Source of the DNA: Bacteroidota bacterium
GTDB lineage: Bacteria > Bacteroidota > Ignavibacteria > SZUA-365 > JAADGX01
Reading direction: 5' to 3'
DNA: 6,577 nucleotides
NCBI GenBank assembly: GCA_027021285.1
Contig: JALUUP010000475.1
Coordinates: 1 to 6,577 of the forward strand
The notes under the pieces are model-generated. The model did no database searches and was not told the origin of the DNA. It saw only the letters and a program-made list of their open reading frames with translations. Of this stretch, positions 1 to 5,610 are shown piece by piece. Each line of letters opens with the position of its first letter. The first letter of the stretch is position 1. The translations under genes and the position numbers were made by a program.

Positions 1-145
1 CCGTCGGATCGTTCAATCCGCATTCACAATACACGCAATTGAAGTTGCACACCTTACGCCCGGCCGGTAGAATATTGAGGCCGAGACTGTATCCAAGCCT
101 GCGCGAGAAAACGGGGCCGTACGCGATGCTTTTCCAGAGAAACAT
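1..145 (-). CDS. Radical SAM protein, N-terminal fragment (gene continues past the left edge)
   Basis: Only the first 48 codons are in the window. The reading frame is open from an ATG at 143-145 to base 1. The fragment contains KVCNFNCVYCECG at residues 31-43, a canonical radical SAM CxxxCxxC motif (Cys33, Cys37, Cys40) that would ligate a [4Fe-4S] cluster used to cleave S-adenosylmethionine; Cys42 is an extra cysteine just after it. Before it lies GPVFSRRLGYSLG (residues 10-22), a segment I recall from a widespread group of poorly characterised radical SAM proteins (COG0731-like Fe-S oxidoreductases). The start is supported by its position 8 bases after the trkA stop and by an AGGA 12 bases upstream, which is rather distant; no other in-frame start is seen just upstream. 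Tight spacing suggests co-transcription with trkH-trkA. The substrate cannot be inferred, and the catalytic core beyond the cluster motif is outside the window. Confidence 0.88.
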   Translation of the reverse strand, partial: MFLWKSIAYGPVFSRRLGYSLGLNILPAGRKVCNFNCVYCECGLNDPT

Positions 146-153
146 TCGACGTT

Positions 154-837
154 CTATTCCTTCAACAAGCTTTCCACCCGGTCTTCGGAACCGAGCAACA
201 CCAGGATGTCGTCTTTTTCGATGATGGTTTCCGCCGTGGGCACACCGATGATATAATCTTCGCCATCTCCATCGTGATGCTTGCTGGCTTTATGCCGCTT
301 GATAGTGATGAGATTGACGTGGAATTTTCTTCGCAACTGGATATTTTGCAGTGATTTGCCCACGAAAGTCTCCGGGGTTTTGATCTGGACGATTTGATAA
401 TCCTCGGTAAGAGGAATCCAGTCCAGGATTTTTTCCTGAACCAGGCTCCGGGCCAGTCGTTCCGCCACGACTTCCTCCGGCGAAATGATTTGATGCACAC
501 CGACCAGTTTCAAAATGCGTGCATGCGTACTATCGGTGGCGCGGGCGATGACTTTCCGGCAACCGAGCTGGACGAGCAGGGCACACGTGAGGACGTTGCC
601 GGTGAAATTCTCGCCAATGGAAACGATGGCCGCTTCCAGGTCCTGGAGCCCAATCGTCTTCAGGGCCTTTTCATCCGTGGCGTCCATGCGGATGGCGTGA
701 GTAACATCGTCCTTGATGTCTTCAACGTTCTCCATTTTTTGATCCACGGCGATGACCTCCGCTCCCATGGCGCTTAGTTCGCGCGCAATGTGCTCGCCAA
801 AATATCCTAATCCAATGACAGCAAACCGGTTTGCCAT
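154..837 (-). CDS. trkA: TrkA/KtrA-type RCK regulatory subunit of K+ uptake
   Basis: A 227-residue cytoplasmic protein with one RCK unit, the length of KtrA/KtrC rather than of the doubled E. coli TrkA (about 458 residues). The N-terminal Rossmann half (about residues 1-125) has the nucleotide-binding GLGYFG at 9-14 after a hydrophobic strand. Asp32 at the end of the second strand is the acidic residue expected to contact a ribose of NAD(H) or an adenine nucleotide. The segment HARILKLVGVHQIISPE (105-121) is typical of the family. A TrkA_C (RCK_C) domain follows at about 145-227, ending in KDDILVLLGSEDRV. By family knowledge, rings of such subunits bind the membrane subunit and gate K+ flux in response to nucleotides. 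The gene starts 10 bases after the trkH stop, so the two are very likely co-translated partners. The RCK_C domain contains a charged, histidine-bearing loop (about 181-193). The symbol ktrA would be equally apt. Confidence 0.95.
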   Translation of the reverse strand: MANRFAVIGLGYFGEHIARELSAMGAEVIAVDQKMENVEDIKDDVTHAIRMDATDEKALKTIGLQDLEAAIVSIGENFTGNVLTCALLVQLGCRKVIARATDSTHARILKLVGVHQIISPEEVVAERLARSLVQEKILDWIPLTEDYQIVQIKTPETFVGKSLQNIQLRRKFHVNLITIKRHKASKHHDGDGEDYIIGVPTAETIIEKDDILVLLGSEDRVESLLKE

Positions 838-842
838 AGCTT

Positions 843-846
843 CTCC
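843..846 (-). promoter_or_regulatory. Ribosome binding site of trkA
   Basis: On the minus strand, GGAG lies 5 bases before the trkA ATG, inside the 10-base gap after the trkH TGA. It fixes the trkA start and suggests translational coupling of the channel and regulator genes. The plus-strand genes in this window lack a comparably clear site. Confidence 0.75.
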
Positions 847-847
847 A

Positions 848-2731
848 TCAGGCTACATAAACATGTTCCGAGGGATAGTCATAGCGTCCCTCGGGAATGA
901 ACTTTGAGAGGGCCAGCGCCAGCGTGAGTGGTCCGACCCTGCCGACGAACATTGTAAAGATAATGATCAACTTGCCCGGAATGGTCAGGTCCGCGGTAAT
1001 TCCCCGTGAAAGTCCCACTGTTCCGAATGCCGATACAGCTTCGAAGATGATATCGAGGACGGGCCTGCTTTCTGTCATCAACAGCAGGAAAATCGAGATC
1101 AAAAGTGTAAGGATCCCGAAGGTGATTGCGGCGTAGGCCCTGAGTACGGATTGCGAAGCGATCGTGCGCTTGAACGCTTCGACTTTTGTTCTTCCCATAA
1201 CCGTGTTCCAGGCGGCAATGGCGACGAGTGAAACGGTCGTAGTTTTTACTCCTCCTCCCGTGCCGCCGGGTGAGGCTCCGATAAACATCCATATGATCAT
1301 GAAGAATGCTGTTGCGGGCAACAGCGCGCCAATATTCACCGTATTGAATCCGGCCGTTCGGGTCGTTACCGATTGAAAAAAAGCCGCGCTCAGTTTCTGC
1401 CCAAAAGTCAGCGATTCGGCGGTGTTCGAGGATTCCAGGAAAAAGAACAAGAGCGTTCCCCCAACAATGAAAAATGCCGTGCTCATAAGCACGATCTTTG
1501 TGTGTACCGTTAACCGTAAAGTGACTCTGAACTTTCGGTAGTGATGAACCTTGAATGCATAGAAATTCGATAAGACTGAAAAACCTAAACCGCCTAAAAT
1601 AATGAGAATAGCGAACTCCATTACAAGTGGAATGTTCTCACGTAGTCCGTGTGTGTTCAGTCCGTCGCTGAACAGGGAAAAGCCTGCGTTGCAGAACGCC
1701 GAAATTGAATGGAACACGGAAAACAGGAGTTTTTCCTTGTCTGAAGCGAAGGGGTAATCGCCCCATGAATTGTAGATCATCAAGCTCCCTAACGCCTCAA
1801 AAGCAACGGTCAGCAATATGATGCTGAAAATCGTACGCTTGATCTTGTCGAGATTTACTTCGTTGAGAAACTCCCCGATCATGACCCGTTCTTTTACTCC
1901 CAGGTTGCCGGCAAAGAGAGCGAAAAACGTCGTGAACGTCATCAGGCCAAGGCCACCGATTTGGATGAGTACCATGATGATGGCTTGTCCCAGGGGCGAG
2001 AATCGTGTCGCGGTGTCTACGACGATGAGACCGGTGACGCAGACGGCTGATGTGGCCGTAAAGAAAGCGTCCACAAGGGAAATGGGGGATGTTGTAGCCC
2101 GGGGAAGCAGCAGGAGCGCTGTTCCAAGAAGAACCAGGATGGCGAAACTCGCAAGGAATATGCGCGCAGGCTGAATATTGCGCATCGACAGTTTTCGGCT
2201 GTATCGCAGTGCGCTGGAGATGATGTTAAGGGCAATCGTGACCTGGATGACGACAATGAACAACTTGCCAATATCTTTCAAGCCGAGCTTCGAAGCGAGG
2301 AGGTTGTACCAGTCCCTGGCGACGGGTTCGGAAATGACCAAGAGGAAGAGAACGACCGTGAGAAGGTATTCGAACCATCTCTCGCGCAGGAAAGGCCAGC
2401 GACGTGGGACATACAGGAGCTTGATGAGCTGTTGAAGCACGAATAAGGCAAAGATCGCCAGATCAACGTATTCCAAGGACTGTTCCGCTTCCGGTACGAG
2501 GTAAAATCCATAGTCGAGGATCAGGGAAGCGACCGCGGCCACGAACAATACGAACATCGCGTTGTTGAGCCACGCTCTAATCGTTTCGAATTGTTTTTCG
2601 GATCGGTGTATCAGCACTGGTTCAAGTGAGATGTCGTCTTTTATTTCATCCAAAAAAAGGTACGCAAGCCTGGAGCGTATCGCAAACGGTGGTGACTGCC
2701 GTGCAGTCTTGGCGCCGTGAAGACGTCGCAT
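848..2731 (-). CDS. trkH: TrkH/KtrB-family K+ transporter with an N-terminal membrane extension
   Basis: A 627-residue integral membrane protein that would conduct K+ into the cell together with the TrkA partner encoded 10 bases downstream. The core (from about residue 188) shows four M-P-M units with filter motifs VTGL (232-235), NAGF (348-351), TAGF (459-462) and TVGL (571-574); all four filter glycines are present. The GASPGGTGGGVKTTT segment (485-499) after the third filter is the conserved loop of the family. The core has about eight membrane helices. Before it lie about four further hydrophobic segments (about 57-78, 87-106, 119-135, 154-172), giving more helices than KtrB (about 8) or E. 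coli TrkH (about 10) and explaining the length beyond the usual 450-490 residues. The region around 87-135, with RRWPFLRERWFEYLL at 110-124, resembles the S2-S3 part of voltage-sensor-like domains. Function is secure, but the start is not: the ATG at 2731 has no clear Shine-Dalgarno, and residues 1-40 look unlike a conserved domain. Confidence 0.95.
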   Translation of the reverse strand: MRRLHGAKTARQSPPFAIRSRLAYLFLDEIKDDISLEPVLIHRSEKQFETIRAWLNNAMFVLFVAAVASLILDYGFYLVPEAEQSLEYVDLAIFALFVLQQLIKLLYVPRRWPFLRERWFEYLLTVVLFLLVISEPVARDWYNLLASKLGLKDIGKLFIVVIQVTIALNIISSALRYSRKLSMRNIQPARIFLASFAILVLLGTALLLLPRATTSPISLVDAFFTATSAVCVTGLIVVDTATRFSPLGQAIIMVLIQIGGLGLMTFTTFFALFAGNLGVKERVMIGEFLNEVNLDKIKRTIFSIILLTVAFEALGSLMIYNSWGDYPFASDKEKLLFSVFHSISAFCNAGFSLFSDGLNTHGLRENIPLVMEFAILIILGGLGFSVLSNFYAFKVHHYRKFRVTLRLTVHTKIVLMSTAFFIVGGTLLFFFLESSNTAESLTFGQKLSAAFFQSVTTRTAGFNTVNIGALLPATAFFMIIWMFIGASPGGTGGGVKTTTVSLVAIAAWNTVMGRTKVEAFKRTIASQSVLRAYAAITFGILTLLISIFLLLMTESRPVLDIIFEAVSAFGTVGLSRGITADLTIPGKLIIIFTMFVGRVGPLTLALALSKFIPEGRYDYPSEHVYVA

Positions 2732-2745
2732 AGACCGGTGTTCAT
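2641..2745 (-). other. Short out-of-frame ORF with a strong RBS overlapping the trkH start
   Basis: A 34-codon reading frame begins at an ATG (2743-2745) that is preceded on the minus strand by GGAGGA (2755-2760) at a usable spacing of 9 bases, the best ribosome binding site in the window. It overlaps the first 30 or so codons of trkH in another frame and ends with TAA at 2641-2643, just after a run of seven T (plus-strand A run, 2652-2658). It is not a recognisable protein. It may be an upstream or leader ORF, the true 5' part of trkH separated by a one-base sequencing error or slip in the T run, or chance. Confidence 0.3.
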
Positions 2746-2825
2746 GATTGCGAATCCTCCGTGGTTTTTGTAAATTTGCACCCAGAATTAATTGTTTTAC
2801 GGATTTCTCGGTCTTCCTTCACCAT
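2732..2825. other. Divergent intergenic region between trkH and the mutase gene
   Basis: These 94 bases must hold the promoters of both blocks. The plus-strand promoter is clear (2747-2778). For the minus strand I see the GGAGGA ribosome binding site but no convincing promoter; the nearest candidate, TAATTCTG (complement of 2783-2790), has one mismatch to TAnnTTTG and no matching upstream element. The two transcription units face away from each other, and the trkH ribosome binding site lies inside the spacer of the mutase promoter. Confidence 0.6.
2747..2778 (+). promoter_or_regulatory. Bacteroidota-type promoter for the mutase gene
   Basis: ATTG at 2747-2750, 20 bases of spacer, then TAAATTTG at 2771-2778. 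This matches the -33 TTG / -7 TAnnTTTG consensus of the primary sigma factor in Bacteroidota. Transcription would start a few bases later (about 2783-2786), leaving a leader of about 40 bases before the ATG at 2826. The element lies inside the possible upstream extension of the reading frame from the TTG at 2748, which argues against that longer start. The match is seen in the sequence; activity is inferred. Confidence 0.7.
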
Positions 2826-4199
2826 ATGTCAAATCTCATCGTCAGTATTTCCGGGGTGCGCGGAATTGTCGGATCGTCGCTTACGCCCGATGTCGTAACT
2901 CGATATGCGGCGGCGTTTGCGTCGTTCAGCAACGGCGACACCATCGTGGTGGGGAGAGACGGGCGAATGTCGGGAGAAGCGATCTCCCGCTCGGTAGTGG
3001 GTACACTCAATCTTTGCGGATACACCGTCATTGACCTGGGAATGGCGCCGACTCCAACCGTACAGATGGCTGTTTCTGCGTATGGAGCCGCGGGCGGGAT
3101 CGCCATTACCGCCAGTCACAATCCGGAACAATGGAACGGCTTAAAATTTCTGAATCGAAAAGGAATTTTTCTCGACACTAACGAAAGTCGGGCGTTCCTG
3201 GCCCGGCTCGACGTCGAACCTTGCTTTGTGACCTGGGATAACGTAGGTCGCGTGAAACATGACACAGACTTTATCAAATCACACATCCAAGCGGTTCTTG
3301 CTTTGAAGGGAATCGATCTGGATGCAATCCGGGGACGGGAATTCTCCGTAATAGTGGACGCCGTGAACGCGTCGGGCAGCGTTGTCATTCCTGCATTGCT
3401 CCGAGAGCTAGGGTGTCGTGTCATCCCTATCGCTTGTGATGGAAGCGGGCACTTTCCTCATCTTCCGGAGCCGCTTCCCGGGAACTTGCGGTCGCTCGGC
3501 GAGGCAGTCCTTGCACATGGAGCCGACCTGGGTATCGCCGTCGATCCCGATGCGGACCGGTTGGTCCTATATTCGGAAACTGGAGAGCCCTTTGGCGAAG
3601 AATACACGATCACCACTGCCGTTGACGGGTATCTCTCTATGGGAACCGTTCCTGCCGGTTCGCCGGTCGTGGTCAATCTCTCCACCACTCGTGCCGTGGA
3701 GGACGTGGCTGCACGATATGCGGTTGCCGTCGAGCGTACACCTGTCGGAGAAATCAACGTGGTCAAGCGGATGCTGGAGACAGGTTCCGTGATAGGCGGA
3801 GAAGGTTCCGGCGGAGTGATCGTTCCGGCCGTTCACCCAGGGCGCGACTCCCTTGTCGGCCTGGTGTTGGCGTTGCACACGTTGGCAGCCTTCGGTGGCG
3901 CGGCCTCGGAATACAGGGCGTCGCTTCCCGCTTATACCATCGTGAAACGGAAATTCAACCTGGATGGAATGAATCCCGATGATATCATCGAGAGGGCGGC
4001 AAGTAGCTTCAGCTCGGAAAACGTCGATACACGCGACGGGGTCAGGATAGATTTCGAATCAGGATGGGTGCACTTGCGGAAATCGAACACCGAGCCGATC
4101 CTGCGCGTGATCGCGGAAGCGGGTACGACAGAACGGGCGGAATCACTTGCCAGGCAGGTAATGGAAACTTGTATGCCCGGGACATTACAACCGATTTGA
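2826..4199 (+). CDS. glmM: Phosphohexomutase, GlmM/phosphomannomutase superfamily (archaeal/Bacteroidota type)
   Basis: A 457-residue cytoplasmic alpha-D-phosphohexomutase, the usual length for the family. All four active-site loops are present: TASHNPEQWNG with the phosphorylated Ser97 (SHNP 97-100); the metal-binding DPDADR (240-245); the sugar-selecting GEGSGG (325-330); and the phosphate-binding RKSNTEP (418-424). DPDADR and SNTEP, instead of the DGDGDR and SGTEP usual in bacterial GlmM, match the archaeal-type GlmM group also found in Bacteroidota and Chlorobiota. The likeliest reaction is glucosamine-6-phosphate to glucosamine-1-phosphate on the way to UDP-GlcNAc for the cell wall and lipopolysaccharide. 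Phosphomannomutase or phosphoglucomutase activity cannot be excluded from sequence. I chose the ATG at 2826 because the homologous N-terminus (LIVSISGVRGIVG) begins right there and a promoter lies between it and the upstream in-frame TTG at 2748. No Shine-Dalgarno is visible. The gene faces away from trkH and precedes eno by 103 bases. Confidence 0.92.
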   Translation: MSNLIVSISGVRGIVGSSLTPDVVTRYAAAFASFSNGDTIVVGRDGRMSGEAISRSVVGTLNLCGYTVIDLGMAPTPTVQMAVSAYGAAGGIAITASHNPEQWNGLKFLNRKGIFLDTNESRAFLARLDVEPCFVTWDNVGRVKHDTDFIKSHIQAVLALKGIDLDAIRGREFSVIVDAVNASGSVVIPALLRELGCRVIPIACDGSGHFPHLPEPLPGNLRSLGEAVLAHGADLGIAVDPDADRLVLYSETGEPFGEEYTITTAVDGYLSMGTVPAGSPVVVNLSTTRAVEDVAARYAVAVERTPVGEINVVKRMLETGSVIGGEGSGGVIVPAVHPGRDSLVGLVLALHTLAAFGGAASEYRASLPAYTIVKRKFNLDGMNPDDIIERAASSFSSENVDTRDGVRIDFESGWVHLRKSNTEPILRVIAEAGTTERAESLARQVMETCMPGTLQPI

Positions 4200-4302
4200 C
4201 AAACAACCTGAGCAGGCAGCCAGACCAGCGGCTGAAGAACTTGTGTTGTCAAATACACGAAAACGATAGAACACTTTCTTGCATTAAAGCATCGAGTACA
4301 TC
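4200..4302 (+). other. Intergenic region between the mutase gene and eno
   Basis: These 103 bases hold no reading frame I trust. A weak hairpin (CAGCC/GGCTG around 4219-4236) lacks a following T run, so it is not a convincing terminator. No TAnnTTTG element is seen, and no Shine-Dalgarno precedes the eno ATG. The spacing would permit a separate eno promoter, but I cannot identify one; read-through from the mutase gene is also possible. Confidence 0.5.
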
Positions 4303-5598
4303 ATGACTACAATTATCGACGTCTTTGCACGGGAAATTCTCGATTCGAGAGGGAATCCCACTATCGAAGTTGAAATCGAACTGGAGAGCGGCATTGTCGG
4401 CCGCGCCGCCGTTCCCAGCGGAGCGTCCACGGGCGCCCACGAGGCGGTGGAACTCCGGGACAACGACAAGAAAAGGTACGGGGGGAAAGGCGTTTTGAAA
4501 GCGGTGGAAAACGTGAACGACATTATTGCCGATGAATTGATCGGCTGGGATGTCCTGGACCAGATGGGTGTCGATCGTTTTCTGATCGAACTTGATGGCA
4601 CGAGCAATAAAGCGCGCCTGGGCGCAAATGCCATTCTCGGCGTCTCTCTCGCAGCGGCAAGGGCGGGCGCCGATGCGACTGGTATGCCTCTGTATCGTTA
4701 TATCGGCGGCACCAACGCCCGGTACCTTCCTACACCCATGATGAACGTTTTGAACGGCGGCAAGCACGCGGACAACACAGTCGATTTCCAGGAGTTCATG
4801 ATCGTTCCTCACGGTGCGCCGACGTTCGCCGAAGCGGTGCGCATGGGAGCGGAGATTTTCCACGCCCTGAAAAAGGTCCTGGGCGCGGACGGCCACGCAA
4901 CGTCCGTCGGCGACGAAGGGGGATTTGCTCCCAATCTCACATCCAACCAGGAAGCGCTCGATTACATCATGAAGGCGATTCGCAAAGCGGGCTACAAGGA
5001 AGACGAGTGTGCCATCGCCATCGACGTTGCAGCTAGCGAGATGTACCGCAAAGGCAAAGGTAAAAAATCGGGATTTTACCTGCGGTTCAAATCAGACGGT
5101 AAAAAGCTCAGCGCGGATGACCTTATTCAGGAATACGAATCCCTGATCAGGAACTATCCGATTATTTGTATCGAAGACGGGTTGGACGAGGACGATTGGG
5201 ACGGGTGGCAGGAACTCACTAAAGCGCTGGGCGAATCAGTGCAACTGGTGGGAGACGATATCTTCGTCACAAACATTGAACGATTGAACAAGGGTATCGA
5301 ACTCGGGATCGCGAATTCCATTCTTATCAAATTGAACCAGATCGGAACTCTCTCCGAAACATTGAGTTGTGTGGAATTTGCAAGAAGTCACGCCTACTCG
5401 TGTGTTATCAGTCACCGCTCCGGAGAGACGGAAGACACCTTCCTCGCCGACGTCGCGGTCGCGACCAACGTGGGGCAGGTCAAGACCGGTTCCATGAGCC
5501 GCACGGATCGGATCGCGAAGTACAACCAGCTCATTCGCATCGAGGAGGAACTCGATACCAACGGCATTTTTGCCGGTCTGTCCACGTTCAAGAGATGA
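4303..5598 (+). CDS. eno: Enolase (phosphopyruvate hydratase)
   Basis: A 431-residue full-length enolase (the E. coli protein is 432) that interconverts 2-phosphoglycerate and phosphoenolpyruvate in glycolysis and gluconeogenesis. Active-site features are intact: the mobile loop SGASTGAHEAVELRD (39-53), His155 in NGGKHADN, catalytic Glu205 in VGDEGGFAPN (202-211), Mg2+ ligands Asp241, Glu291 (CIEDGL) and Asp318 (VGDDIF), catalytic Lys343 in LIKLNQIGTL, then SHRSGETED (370-378) and Lys394 in VKTGS. A lysine-rich stretch at about 249-269 (RKGKGKKSG and following) is somewhat longer than in E. coli enolase and lies between conserved segments, so it is probably a surface loop. The ATG at 4303 fits the conserved N-terminus (IIDVFAREILDSRGNPT), although no Shine-Dalgarno is visible. 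The glycerate kinase gene starts 12 bases after the stop, suggesting co-expression with an enzyme that makes enolase's substrate. Confidence 0.98.
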   Translation: MTTIIDVFAREILDSRGNPTIEVEIELESGIVGRAAVPSGASTGAHEAVELRDNDKKRYGGKGVLKAVENVNDIIADELIGWDVLDQMGVDRFLIELDGTSNKARLGANAILGVSLAAARAGADATGMPLYRYIGGTNARYLPTPMMNVLNGGKHADNTVDFQEFMIVPHGAPTFAEAVRMGAEIFHALKKVLGADGHATSVGDEGGFAPNLTSNQEALDYIMKAIRKAGYKEDECAIAIDVAASEMYRKGKGKKSGFYLRFKSDGKKLSADDLIQEYESLIRNYPIICIEDGLDEDDWDGWQELTKALGESVQLVGDDIFVTNIERLNKGIELGIANSILIKLNQIGTLSETLSCVEFARSHAYSCVISHRSGETEDTFLADVAVATNVGQVKTGSMSRTDRIAKYNQLIRIEEELDTNGIFAGLSTFKR

Positions 5599-5610
5599 AT
5601 CGGAATCCCT

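Noticed and set aside
39..224. Plus-strand open frame across the left edge
   Set aside because: It overlaps the well-supported radical SAM and trkA genes on the opposite strand and has no recognisable protein features.
2748..2825. Upstream in-frame TTG start that would add 26 residues to the mutase
   Set aside because: The added residues do not resemble the conserved N-terminus, and the segment contains the promoter element. Homologues begin at the LIVSISG segment, which matches the ATG at 2826.
2827..2832. TTGACA on the minus strand as a sigma70-type -35 box for trkH
   Set aside because: No recognisable -10 box lies about 17 bases downstream, and the hexamer falls on the first codons of the mutase gene, so it looks coincidental.
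4219..4236. Hairpin after the mutase gene as a rho-independent terminator
   Set aside because: The stem is only 5 base pairs with an 8-base loop, and no T run follows.
4242..4262. Imperfect inverted repeat TTGTGT...ACACGAA upstream of eno as an operator
   Set aside because: The symmetry is only about 4-5 bases with offsets and occurs once, so it is not distinguishable from chance.
4249..4896. Long minus-strand open frame opposite eno (215 codons)
   Set aside because: It lies antisense to a fully conserved enolase, and its translation shows no family motif. Such shadow frames are common opposite GC-biased coding sequence.
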